Shown: positions 44,687-54,644 of the stretch, in pieces
Position numbering within the stretch: position 1 is the first letter of the stretch
Layout: every line of letters begins with the position of its first letter
Assembly (NCBI GenBank): GCA_024697945.1
Contig: JAILRU010000099.1
Span: 1 to 64,000 of the forward strand
Direction of reading: 5' to 3'
DNA from: Bacteroidaceae bacterium
GTDB lineage: Bacteria > Bacteroidota > Bacteroidia > Bacteroidales > Bacteroidaceae
Length of the DNA stretch: 64,000 bases
The notes under the pieces: model-generated
Told to the model about the DNA's origin: nothing
Databases searched by the model: none
The model's input: only the letters and a program-made list of their open reading frames with translations
Position numbers and translations under genes: made by a program

Positions 44687-47110
44687 TTATTCCACTGGAA
44701 GTGGCAGGAACCAATGGTTCATATTATCCAGCCATGCACGAAGTTTCGGATCAACCTCGCCGGTGTGACGCTTCGACACACGCTCAGCCAGATAGTCAGG
44801 ATTACCACGACGCATTGACACACGATAGAGGTCGCTGAAACGTGAACCCTCGAATGCCAGTTCCAGACCACACTCGTCTATAATGAGATCCTCAACGGCA
44901 TCCTGAACCTCTGCATCGTACTTACCACTGTAGATGTCTTCTTCAGTGAGTTCCTTACCGGTTGTAGCCTTAATCTTCTTCTGCACCTGATTTACATAAT
45001 TGTAAGTAGAGCGGAACTCTTCAGGATCATCCCAACGAATGAAACCGCAACCACGCTGGTGCACACCGATGGTGAAGAGGATGTTTGAATAGGTATCACT
45101 GGGAATACGTTCGCTGTTGTTACTTCTTGTAAACATCTTACCCTGTTCCTTATAATAGATAGTCTGGTATTGACTCTGACCAGTTATCTCCTTGATGTTC
45201 AGGAATGGGAATTCGTCCGCACGCTCCAGTTCACGACGGTCGAGGAAATAGCATGCATAGCTGCGTCCTGTACCGGTGCGTGGATTATTCTTGAAGGCAT
45301 CGGGACCTGCAGGCAACCAATATACGTTGCTTGGATAGAACTGACGGGGTTCCTCCATCGGTTCTTCTGTCTGCAAAGAAGCTTCATACTCAGCCTGATA
45401 GTAAGCCGTCATCCAAGCCTCGAGTTCTGCGAGTGTATGTATCTGCTCTTCTGCATACCACTTTTCGGGCAACTCCTTCATAATGACTGAATCTCCAACA
45501 TTCTTATAGTCAACATAGAGGAGTATAGAGTCACTGGCAGGATAGTAGTATGGACAATTGCTCAGACTATGCAGTGTCGAATAATTAACATAAGATTCAA
45601 ACACCTCACTGGGCTTTGTGGGGAACCAGTAGGGATTGTCGCAAAGACCAGTCTTAAGAATTGCAAACGCATAGCTGGGGAAGCCAGCACGGTTTAAAGC
45701 CTCTGCATAGCGAAGCCATACAGAACTCTTACGATAGACAACAGGATAAGCGGTTGAGAAAGATCCGCTTGGATTCTGCTTGGTTACCATCTTGCCATAG
45801 AGGATGTCATCGCCTACATAGAAGTTCCACTGATCACCACCATCATCATATATCCATGAACGGCGGGCATCACCTACGCCTGGCATTTCTTGAAGTGATT
45901 CGTAAGTAAAGACATTACCAGACTTCGTACCAACATAAATCTCATACGTCTGGCTGTCACAGAGTGCTTCATAGCCCTTACTGGGGATAAGCTCACGCTC
46001 ATAGTTACGGCTCAATAAAATTGTGTTAACATCTACGATTGACTCTGTCGTTTCACCATTAACCGTTATACTATATGAAGCTTTACCGCTTGTCATCTCA
46101 GCCTGGAAGCCAAACAGACGGTTGATGTCGGTCAGGACCTTACCATTAAGTTTACCCATGTTACTGGGAATTACAGTAATCGCCTCCGTTCCTCTGCTGA
46201 CGGCACCAGTCTCGCGATATGGGTTACCATACCAGTTATAGTAAGGATAATCCAAACGGTCATCCAGGTCGCCTCTGCTATAGTAACTACCTACGACAAG
46301 AGGACCGCCATTCTTGGATTTAAGGAAGTTGAAGTAATGTAAAGCTGCTTCTGCATATTGATTGTTCAGCAAATAGAGATCGCCCAATACGAGAGAAACG
46401 GGGAACATGCACTTGCTGCTGTGACAAATGGTGGTGGGATAACCATATCTGTCATACTGGGGCAGACCATACTGCTTCTCTACCTCTTCCATCCTCTCAA
46501 GTATATTACCAAATTCTTCTACCAATATCTGAGAATTCACCAATCTCTTGTTTTTGTCGGCCATGAAATTGGTAATGTCATCGGTAGCAAGCATCGGCTC
46601 CGTAAAGAAGGGAACCCGATTGGGACCATAAGCGTATAACAACTGCATATAAACCCATGCACGAATGGCCTGAACCTGGGAATACTCCTTGAGCATGTAC
46701 GGCTGGTTGGTACCAGTGACACGGTTCGTATCACACTTAGCGATGTAGGCGTTACAACTGTTGATGACGTGGTAGTAGTCACTGATTCGCAAATATGCGC
46801 AGGCACCATCTTTCCATTTCTCGGGGTCTGTCACATCACCAAAGTCAACAATGGCTGCAATGGTGTCGCTGACAAAGCTGGACGCATCGACAAAATCACC
46901 ACGACATTCATTCAGGATGACGTAACGCTCTGCGATGTTCTGCAGAGATCTGAGAATGCCCCAATAGGAATAAAGGGTATCCTTTGCCACGGTGTATGCG
47001 TGACGTTCGCTGTCGGGAGAAAGCATATCCTCGCAGGAAGTGGAGAACATACCTAACATCATGCTCAACGACAACATGCATATAATTGATTTCCTTTTCA
47101 TCTTATTCAA
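44687..47110 (-). CDS. RagB/SusD family lipoprotein (cluster 2, distal pair)
   Basis: STSCEDMLSPDSERHAY; SDYYHVINSCNAYIAKCDTNR; AIRAWVYMQLLYAYGPNRVPFF; GSRFSDLYRVSMRRGNPDYLAERVSKRHTG. Confidence 0.93.
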   Translation of the reverse strand: MNKMKRKSIICMLSLSMMLGMFSTSCEDMLSPDSERHAYTVAKDTLYSYWGILRSLQNIAERYVILNECRGDFVDASSFVSDTIAAIVDFGDVTDPEKWKDGACAYLRISDYYHVINSCNAYIAKCDTNRVTGTNQPYMLKEYSQVQAIRAWVYMQLLYAYGPNRVPFFTEPMLATDDITNFMADKNKRLVNSQILVEEFGNILERMEEVEKQYGLPQYDRYGYPTTICHSSKCMFPVSLVLGDLYLLNNQYAEAALHYFNFLKSKNGGPLVVGSYYSRGDLDDRLDYPYYNWYGNPYRETGAVSRGTEAITVIPSNMGKLNGKVLTDINRLFGFQAEMTSGKASYSITVNGETTESIVDVNTILLSRNYERELIPSKGYEALCDSQTYEIYVGTKSGNVFTYESLQEMPGVGDARRSWIYDDGGDQWNFYVGDDILYGKMVTKQNPSGSFSTAYPVVYRKSSVWLRYAEALNRAGFPSYAFAILKTGLCDNPYWFPTKPSEVFESYVNYSTLHSLSNCPYYYPASDSILLYVDYKNVGDSVIMKELPEKWYAEEQIHTLAELEAWMTAYYQAEYEASLQTEEPMEEPRQFYPSNVYWLPAGPDAFKNNPRTGTGRSYACYFLDRRELERADEFPFLNIKEITGQSQYQTIYYKEQGKMFTRSNNSERIPSDTYSNILFTIGVHQRGCGFIRWDDPEEFRSTYNYVNQVQKKIKATTGKELTEEDIYSGKYDAEVQDAVEDLIIDECGLELAFEGSRFSDLYRVSMRRGNPDYLAERVSKRHTGEVDPKLRAWLDNMNHWFLPLPVE

Positions 47111-47140
47111 TTTTGAATGTTGAATTTTGAATTTTGAATT
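47106..47140. repeat. Heptameric repeat (ttgaatt)
   Basis: ttcaattttgaatgttgaattttgaattttgaatt between SusD and SusC. Confidence 0.8.
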
Positions 47141-47143
47141 ACA

Positions 47144-50100
47144 TTAGAGGTTAATCGAAACACCGAAATTGAAGCTGCGGCCACTCGGGATGAGACCAGT
47201 ATCGATTCCCTGATAGAGAGCCCTGTTGCTGCAACTCATTTCAGGATCGGTGCCCAAGTACTTGGTGATGGTGAAGAGGTTGTTTGCCTCGCCCCATACT
47301 TTCAGACCAAGCAGCCAGCTGTTGCTATAAGGAATCTTATAGGTAAGGCGTACGGTCTTGAGCTTGAGGTAGCTGCCATCTTCAATCCAACGGTCGCTCA
47401 TGCGCTCGTTGTTGCGCCAGTCCTCACTGTCAGTGTAGCAAGCCTTAGGCATATCTGTCTGCTGGCCCTCATAAGTCCAGCGACGCAAAGCAGCTGTGGT
47501 CTGGTTGTATGTGGTGTTCAGACCTTCAAGCTCACTGCGCTGATAGTTGTAGATATCGTTGCCGACACTGTACTTGAAGTTAACGTCAAGACGCAGGTCC
47601 TTCCATGTCAGGCTGGTGTAGATATTACCATAAATGTCGGGATTGGGATTGCCAATGACAACTTTGTCGGCTACATCAATAACGCCATCACCATTCTGGT
47701 CAATGAAACGGACATCACCAGCCTTGAAGTCGTAGTACTTCTTGTTTTCCTCCTTAAGACCGGTAGGATACTTGAGGTAGCCAAGTGCACCTGCTGTACT
47801 TGCCTCAGCGTCGTTGGCAAAGACACCATCGGTCTGCCAACCATAGAAACTGCCTACGGCATAGCCAACAGCTGTCAGGACATTGTCTTCGCCATAGATA
47901 CTTGAAGTATAGCCATGGATGTTCTGAACATTCTTACCATAGACATCTGTCAGCTTAATCGTGTTGCTTACGCCAGAAGGAAGCTCAGTAATCTTATTGT
48001 TGTAATGACCCAAGGTAGCACCCAATTCCCACTTCCAGTTCTTTTTGTTGATGATTGCCGCATTGGCATTGAACTCAAAGCCGCGGTTGGTAAGGGCACC
48101 TTCGTTGGTCCAGTACTTCCTCATACCGGAGATATACGGAAGTTCTCTGAGGGTCAGCAGATTGGTGGTCTTATTCCAGAAGAGGTCAACTCCGGCAGAG
48201 AGACGGTTCTTGAGGAAGACGCCCTGAAGAGCCACGTTCCACTTCGTTGTGGTCTCCCACTGGATGGTACTGTTCTCAATATTATTGAGGTAAAGGCCCA
48301 CCATGTTGCTGGTAACCTTCGTGCTCTCCCAGTAAGTACGGGCTGCCCAGTAGTCGAGGTCGTCGTTACCACTCTGGTCAAAGCCAGCCGTCAACTTGAG
48401 GTAGTTGATAGCGCCACGTGTATTGGGGAACCATTTTTCATTCGTCATAATCCAGCCGAGCTGAACAGAGGGGAAGATACCCCAGCTAACACCGCCCAAC
48501 TTAATGCCATCCTTCGTGTTCTTGCCGAAGCGGCTGCTGGTTTGCATGCTCACGGTTGCATCTGCAAAGTAGCGGTTGGAATAATTGTAGTTGGCATCGA
48601 GGTAGTAAGCCATATCAATCCAGTTGTCATTGGTACCGTCATAGTTGAGATACTCCATGTTCTTGTTCATGATAGGCAGCTTATCGTTCTCGTTGTTGTA
48701 ACCACGCATGTAGTTGTAGCTGTAGGAATAGTTGTTATAGCGCCATCCGCCAAAGACATTGACGGTGTGAGCACCATAATTGTTACGCCAGTCCAGACGC
48801 AAGTCGTTCTGCAAAGTGGTCTCCTTGGAGAAAAGCGTCTTCTGCACAGCATTGATATCACCGAGGTCCTGCAGGAAGTAGTTTGTCGTACCGTTGACAG
48901 GCAGGAAATACTTCTCGCTGTTACGGGTCATCAGGAAATTGAAACGGTCGCTGATACTGAACGTTCTTGTCACCTGGTACTTGGGACTGACATTCAGGTC
49001 AATCTGTGTGGTCTGTGCGTAGTTCTTACTTTCACCAGGAGCATTCTCCAAAATCCAATAGGGGTTACGGAGTGCCTCGTTGATACCCTTGTCACCCAAT
49101 ACGAGGGGGAATCTGAAAGGATTGGTCACCCAGTTGCCACCTTTGCTGGCATACTTGCCTGCATATTCCGATGACAATGCCAAACGGTCGCTGGCATACT
49201 GGGCTGTGGAGAACTCGTCATAATAATAGGAGTAAGGGCTGATGAAAGGAGCCTGAATAAGGCCGAGCACATTGGTCGAACCGATGTTCTGCATGGAATA
49301 GTCCTCACTCCATCCATTGTCAAGGATGTTATAGCTCACCTGATTGTAGGCAATATCCAGTCCGGTACGAACCTTGTCAAAGACCTGAATGTCGGTGTTG
49401 AAGCGGAGATTCAGACGGTTGAAATCCGTGCCCTTACCTGTAGATTTGCCGCTGGAGTAACCCAGGGAGAGTGCATACATGCCGACATCATCACCACCCT
49501 CGACGTTAATCTTGTAGTTCTGTGTCATTGCAGTGCGGTACATGTCGGGCTGCCAGTCTGTATTGTTGCTGAACACCTTACGGTAGTAGTTTGAAGGACT
49601 CTTGTCCAAGAATGGATAAGTGCTCAGACTACTTGCCGTCATGTTCTTGATGGTGCTTGCCATATCGCTCAGATAAGTGCTGTATTGGTCTCCATTGAGA
49701 ACACTGAGTGTCTTGGGAGCGAGTTCAACGCCGCCATAGATGCGCACACCAATCTTCGTGGCCATGCTCTTACCACGCTTGGTGTTGATAATGATGACAC
49801 CGTTACCACCCTTGGCACCATAGAGTGCTGTTGCGTTCTTGATGACCTGCACGCTCTCGATGTTCTCGGGGTCAATGCCGGCAAGGAGGTTGTTGTAGAA
49901 ACCTTCATGCATGGTCACGCGGTCATACTGCGGGTCAATCATGTTACCGTCCAGAATGATGAGAGGCTGTGCACTGGCATTGATGGAGTTCACACCACGA
50001 ATGGTCATATACGAACCTATACCAGGAATGCCATTACGCAATACGGTGCGAACATCACCTGCCAACTTGCGCTCAATGTCCGGATCGACGGAAACACCGC

Positions 50101-50572
50101 TGCTCTCATCAATGTACGCTGTCTTCTCCGAGATAATGGATGTGCCATCGGTGAAAATGCTGTTGAAACCGGTAGAAAACAGATTGGCATCTGCCCGTCC
50201 GTCCTTGACTGCCACCTGCAGGGGATTATACCCTTCAGCATAAACATATACTGCATCTGAGAATACAGGGATGGAGAGCTTATAGAAGCCTATCGAGTCG
50301 GTAAGGGTTGAATACCTCTCCAGACCCAAGGCCTGAATACGGACACCGCCCATAGGCTCGCCTGTCGCATCGTCGATGACAGTACCTGTCACCTCCTTCA
50401 TCTCGTAGTTCTTTTCTTTCTTAGGTTTGGCTGTCTTCTTGACAACAACCTCCTCCTCTTCCATATCGTCCTGAGCATAAACATCTGTCATGCAGAGGCA
50501 GGAAAGAGCCATGAAGCATAGACTTATACCCAAAGTCCTATGCAAGAATGTATTGTTGAATATCTTTTTCAT
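47144..50572 (-). CDS. SusC/RagA family TonB-dependent receptor (cluster 2, distal pair)
   Basis: EVTGTVIDDATGEPMGGVRIQAL; NIESVQVIKNATALYGAKGGNGVIIINTKRG; paralogue of 5151..8363. Confidence 0.96.
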   Translation of the reverse strand: MKKIFNNTFLHRTLGISLCFMALSCLCMTDVYAQDDMEEEEVVVKKTAKPKKEKNYEMKEVTGTVIDDATGEPMGGVRIQALGLERYSTLTDSIGFYKLSIPVFSDAVYVYAEGYNPLQVAVKDGRADANLFSTGFNSIFTDGTSIISEKTAYIDESSGVSVDPDIERKLAGDVRTVLRNGIPGIGSYMTIRGVNSINASAQPLIILDGNMIDPQYDRVTMHEGFYNNLLAGIDPENIESVQVIKNATALYGAKGGNGVIIINTKRGKSMATKIGVRIYGGVELAPKTLSVLNGDQYSTYLSDMASTIKNMTASSLSTYPFLDKSPSNYYRKVFSNNTDWQPDMYRTAMTQNYKINVEGGDDVGMYALSLGYSSGKSTGKGTDFNRLNLRFNTDIQVFDKVRTGLDIAYNQVSYNILDNGWSEDYSMQNIGSTNVLGLIQAPFISPYSYYYDEFSTAQYASDRLALSSEYAGKYASKGGNWVTNPFRFPLVLGDKGINEALRNPYWILENAPGESKNYAQTTQIDLNVSPKYQVTRTFSISDRFNFLMTRNSEKYFLPVNGTTNYFLQDLGDINAVQKTLFSKETTLQNDLRLDWRNNYGAHTVNVFGGWRYNNYSYSYNYMRGYNNENDKLPIMNKNMEYLNYDGTNDNWIDMAYYLDANYNYSNRYFADATVSMQTSSRFGKNTKDGIKLGGVSWGIFPSVQLGWIMTNEKWFPNTRGAINYLKLTAGFDQSGNDDLDYWAARTYWESTKVTSNMVGLYLNNIENSTIQWETTTKWNVALQGVFLKNRLSAGVDLFWNKTTNLLTLRELPYISGMRKYWTNEGALTNRGFEFNANAAIINKKNWKWELGATLGHYNNKITELPSGVSNTIKLTDVYGKNVQNIHGYTSSIYGEDNVLTAVGYAVGSFYGWQTDGVFANDAEASTAGALGYLKYPTGLKEENKKYYDFKAGDVRFIDQNGDGVIDVADKVVIGNPNPDIYGNIYTSLTWKDLRLDVNFKYSVGNDIYNYQRSELEGLNTTYNQTTAALRRWTYEGQQTDMPKACYTDSEDWRNNERMSDRWIEDGSYLKLKTVRLTYKIPYSNSWLLGLKVWGEANNLFTITKYLGTDPEMSCSNRALYQGIDTGLIPSGRSFNFGVSINL

Positions 50573-50602
50573 AATTCTGCTATCGTATTACTATGGGACA
50601 AG

Positions 50603-52615
50603 CTAATCTTTTCTCTTCAGAATGATTTTGTCAATCACGAAGTCATACACGAATCCGTTCTTGGCATCATTCTTGCTGGTCTGACCCTCGAAAACAAGTG
50701 TCGGGTAAGAGAAGCGCAAATTCTTATAGGAATAGGGGAACTCGAAATCCTCGGCTACGGTTATCGTGTCAACCTTCAAGCCATCGTATGTGCTGGTCAC
50801 CCAAGATGAAGTCTTATCCTTGGCTGCGTTATTATTGAACGAGATACAAGTTCTGAATTTGTACTTGTTGATAGCTGCCAGGCTGTCAATAACATGCTCG
50901 TCCAGCTCTACCCCAGAAATAGTCTCAGTGAGGTTCCCGTCTTCGTCGTACCACAGTTCGGTTGTACGCTTAATGATTTTGTCCTCAATTCCGGAACCAT
51001 TAGCAATATCCAGATACCAATGAGGTACTACCACGACCTGAACATCGTACTTGCCGCTCATGACCTCAGCATCGGGAACGTATGCGCTGGGATCGTTGCC
51101 CTTAATCTTGAATTCAGCCTTTGGGGGAGCGGTCGGACCTGAAGCATCCAAATGGTAGAAGTTGCTGTTGCTGACTTCTCCGTACTTTTCAGTAATCTCC
51201 TTGTAGGCTTCATTGGAGAACGTGTATTTCTTGGAATTATTACCAACCTTGTACTTGTTACTTTCCTTATTATAGAAGATACCTGTTCCCTCAACCTCTA
51301 CATGTACATCGGGTGTATAGAATTCCTTGGGGAAGTTCCATGATGTCACCTCGTATGCAATACCATTACTCATATCTGTTGCTTCCACGTTAAAGAGGTC
51401 GGATGGTTTCCAGTCGCCAACAGCACGAAGGGTGTCGCCAAAGGTGTTGAGCAGATAATTGTTCGGGTTTGTGGGATCGCCACCGTCACCTTTGAAGGTC
51501 TTGAACAAATCCAAGGTCCACACCTCGGAACCGCCTCTCTTGGGCTGCTTGTGAAGATTGAAGACGAGGGGCGAAACCATGTCCATTTCTATGCTCATCT
51601 TCTGCAAAGAGTCTGGATCAAGTCCCTTGAAGACTGCATTATTCACGTTCAAGTCACCTTTACTCTTGTCTTCATAGGTGGTTGCGTAGGTATGAGAGGC
51701 CTTCATTTTTTCGTATGTAGCATCCCAAGCCGCATCAGTGGGCTGAAGCATAATGAATACTGAGTCCTCTTCGTTGATGTTCTCACCGAAACCTTCCTCG
51801 TACATCACCCAATTTTCAGCGCCTATGCTTGGCAGATATCTTTTACTTGCAAACAAACGATTGGAAGTAAAATATACACTGTCAACGTAGGTTGGGTTAC
51901 CATTCTCGTCTGGCAGGCCCTCGATACTTCTTTCGGCAGAGAAATAGGTGGTGTCCTTACTTACAACATATTGACCCAACTTCGTCTGCGGTTCACTGTA
52001 CTTGAGATACTCATAGAAATTGTAATGGAACGGCGTAATACCCTTGAGAACGTGCATCGTTCCATTGACCGCAGGTATGTTGTATGCCACTCCACTCGCA
52101 CCCTGTGCAAGAGGTACTCCCTGAAGCGTACGGACATACTTGTCAAAACTCAAGTTCTTGCCGTTAATCATCTTCACGGTGTCAATGCCCGGTTCGGAGA
52201 TATTGTGGCGCCACAAGGCAATATGGTTGCCCAGGAACTGCTGCTGTACAGTGAAACCGTCCGCGGCGGAGCCACTCTCTAATTTTTGCATCCACTTCTC
52301 GTATTCCGCCTGCGTCAATGCGCTGTTATCGGGAACCCAGACTGTATTCACCTGTCCTGTGCTGAGTATGTCGGCATAGGTATAATCGGGTACCGCATGT
52401 GTATTGTCCTTATAGAACTTTGCACGCTGTGCGATGTCTGCGAAGCGACTGTAATCGGGATTACTCTTTATCCGTTCCCACAACGTAATCGTTGTTTCCG
52501 GAGACGACTCACTGTCGTAATGGTCGTCCCATGTGTCGGTACAGCCTGGCACAGCTATCAGGACTGTACCCAGGGCAATTGCACCGATGTATCTGTTTAT
52601 TCTGTTATTAGCCAT
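50603..52615 (-). CDS. Fasciclin (FAS1)-like lipoprotein, paralogue of 8369..10036
   Basis: PGCTDTWDDHYDSESSPETTITLWERIKSNPDYSRFADIAQRAKF (compare [43 protein letters not shown]). Confidence 0.82.
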   Translation of the reverse strand: MANNRINRYIGAIALGTVLIAVPGCTDTWDDHYDSESSPETTITLWERIKSNPDYSRFADIAQRAKFYKDNTHAVPDYTYADILSTGQVNTVWVPDNSALTQAEYEKWMQKLESGSAADGFTVQQQFLGNHIALWRHNISEPGIDTVKMINGKNLSFDKYVRTLQGVPLAQGASGVAYNIPAVNGTMHVLKGITPFHYNFYEYLKYSEPQTKLGQYVVSKDTTYFSAERSIEGLPDENGNPTYVDSVYFTSNRLFASKRYLPSIGAENWVMYEEGFGENINEEDSVFIMLQPTDAAWDATYEKMKASHTYATTYEDKSKGDLNVNNAVFKGLDPDSLQKMSIEMDMVSPLVFNLHKQPKRGGSEVWTLDLFKTFKGDGGDPTNPNNYLLNTFGDTLRAVGDWKPSDLFNVEATDMSNGIAYEVTSWNFPKEFYTPDVHVEVEGTGIFYNKESNKYKVGNNSKKYTFSNEAYKEITEKYGEVSNSNFYHLDASGPTAPPKAEFKIKGNDPSAYVPDAEVMSGKYDVQVVVVPHWYLDIANGSGIEDKIIKRTTELWYDEDGNLTETISGVELDEHVIDSLAAINKYKFRTCISFNNNAAKDKTSSWVTSTYDGLKVDTITVAEDFEFPYSYKNLRFSYPTLVFEGQTSKNDAKNGFVYDFVIDKIILKRKD

Positions 52616-52657
52616 ATTATGTATGTCTTTTATAACTGACTTCTGTTATCTTTTCTC

Positions 52658-54631
52658 TTACTGCTCGTACTTCGACTTGTTCCATACGGGATTCTGCTCG
52701 ATGGCACCATCGCTGGCCTTTACTTCCATGTAGTAGATGGGGCAGTACAGACCATAGCGGTTCTTGAAGCGGTTGGTCAACGTGGTTGCAAAGCTGGAAT
52801 TCGATCCAACTGCAAGGAACTGTTCAACCATAGCGGTCATACCATATTGTCCATTGGTAATACCTGGTTCCCGAGGATCTTCTGGGTCAGACTTGTTGTA
52901 AGAACTGCGCTCTGCCAGACGGACCAAATCAAACCAACGCTTGCCTTCACCAAGAAGCTCAATCTGACGCTCGTTCATGACATACACGACGCTTTCACTG
53001 AAAGCGCATCCGTTCTTTGCCTTCTTGCTGGCGCCATAGGCATTGCCAATTGTTCCTTCACTTTCAGCATCGGTGTTGGGTTGCTTGGAAGGATTCTTGT
53101 AGTTACAGTATGAACGGCGATGGATGGCATTGCAAATCGCCTTAACCTTCTTCAGGTTCGAGTTACCCAGACAAGCCAAAGCTTCTGCCTTCATCAGCAT
53201 CACATCAGTCATACGATAGATAATCCAGCTATTATAAGACCTGCCTGAATACATAATGTTCTTAATTTCACGGTTTGTTCCAGACCCATCCATGTTGATA
53301 ACGTCCTTATTCTCGACAGATGGATTGGGCAACTGATACTTCATCATGTAATAACTGCCACCGCTACTCTGTTCTGAATTATTATTATTAGAGGACGACG
53401 TACTATACTCCGTAAGTTTGTCCTGACAGCATACCCAAAGGCGGGAATCCCATCTGCCACCGTTATCGCCTTCACCAGTGATGCCACCATTGTAAAGAGC
53501 ATCCATCGCATCCTTATTGACCTTCAGATGCGTACTATTGCTATAGCCATAAAGACTGTTGACAACGTCGTTCTTCAGATTATCACTCACACTATACTGC
53601 AACTCAAAGATGCTTTCGCGGCTGTTCTTAGTATAGAAAATGGCTGTCTGAGCCTCCATCTTCGGAGATACAGAGTTGGCATCCTCAAACTTGTTCTTAA
53701 TCATGTCACAGTTAGCAAGGCCATAATTGAAGGTCTCTTCACCAGAGCCGAAGATATTAGAACCGCTGGTCCTCTCTTGCGCATTCTGATTGGCAAGATA
53801 CTGCAGGCTTAAATCCGCATAATCAGCAGCCTTCTGGTAGTCAACTGTGACATCGTGGCTAACTTCCTCTCCATTGACAATGTCCATGCCGGTCTTGCCG
53901 TGACGGCCCTCATGGAGAGAACCACGCCACAAATACATATCGGCCAACATAGCATAAATGGCAGTATTGGTAATCAAGCCCTTGGTATCGGATTTGCTGG
54001 TGAAACGGTTGCGAGCCTTACCTGCAACACTTTCGCAATCGGCAATAATGGAGTCCAACACGGCAAGCTGATTTGTAAGGGGAAAAGCTTCAACCTCCGA
54101 GTCCTTGTTTATCACCTTTTTGGTGAAAGGCACATCCTTGAAGGCGCGAATCAGGTAGAAATAGTTCAGTGCGCGAAGCGCTGTCATCTCAGCCTTCATC
54201 TGAATCCACTCGCCTGTGGTAAACTGCTTGTCCTTTGCAAGGACCTCCTCGCCGTGGGCCAAGACCTTGTTACAGAAGTTAATTGTGGTATAAACACCAC
54301 TCCACTCAAACTCTGTCATACTGGAATCAGGCATACCACTCAAGATATTCAGATATCTGTCGTGAGTATCCAAATCTTCTTGTATAGCACTATTCTCTTC
54401 GTATGAATCAGAACGGAGGTCGCCCCATATCGCAAATTTTGATACGGTTTTTGCCATCTGACGGTATGCACCATAACGCACACCTTCCAGGTCATTCTTG
54501 TCTTCCCAGAAATTCTCTTCTACAACACGGTCCTGAGGGTAGATGGTCAACCAATCCGTGCAAGAAGATATACTGAGACCCAAAAGTCCGACGAGGCAGA
54601 CTGTTTGATATATGTTCTTATATTTTTTCAT
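52658..54631 (-). CDS. RagB/SusD family lipoprotein (cluster 2, proximal pair)
   Basis: SISSCTDWLTIYPQDRVVEENFWEDKNDLEGVRYGAYRQM; SWIIYRMTDVMLMKAEALACLG; GEGKRWFDLVRLAERSS. Start at MKKYKN. Confidence 0.96.
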   Translation of the reverse strand: MKKYKNIYQTVCLVGLLGLSISSCTDWLTIYPQDRVVEENFWEDKNDLEGVRYGAYRQMAKTVSKFAIWGDLRSDSYEENSAIQEDLDTHDRYLNILSGMPDSSMTEFEWSGVYTTINFCNKVLAHGEEVLAKDKQFTTGEWIQMKAEMTALRALNYFYLIRAFKDVPFTKKVINKDSEVEAFPLTNQLAVLDSIIADCESVAGKARNRFTSKSDTKGLITNTAIYAMLADMYLWRGSLHEGRHGKTGMDIVNGEEVSHDVTVDYQKAADYADLSLQYLANQNAQERTSGSNIFGSGEETFNYGLANCDMIKNKFEDANSVSPKMEAQTAIFYTKNSRESIFELQYSVSDNLKNDVVNSLYGYSNSTHLKVNKDAMDALYNGGITGEGDNGGRWDSRLWVCCQDKLTEYSTSSSNNNNSEQSSGGSYYMMKYQLPNPSVENKDVINMDGSGTNREIKNIMYSGRSYNSWIIYRMTDVMLMKAEALACLGNSNLKKVKAICNAIHRRSYCNYKNPSKQPNTDAESEGTIGNAYGASKKAKNGCAFSESVVYVMNERQIELLGEGKRWFDLVRLAERSSYNKSDPEDPREPGITNGQYGMTAMVEQFLAVGSNSSFATTLTNRFKNRYGLYCPIYYMEVKASDGAIEQNPVWNKSKYEQ

Positions 54632-54644
54632 AGTCGTCACATTT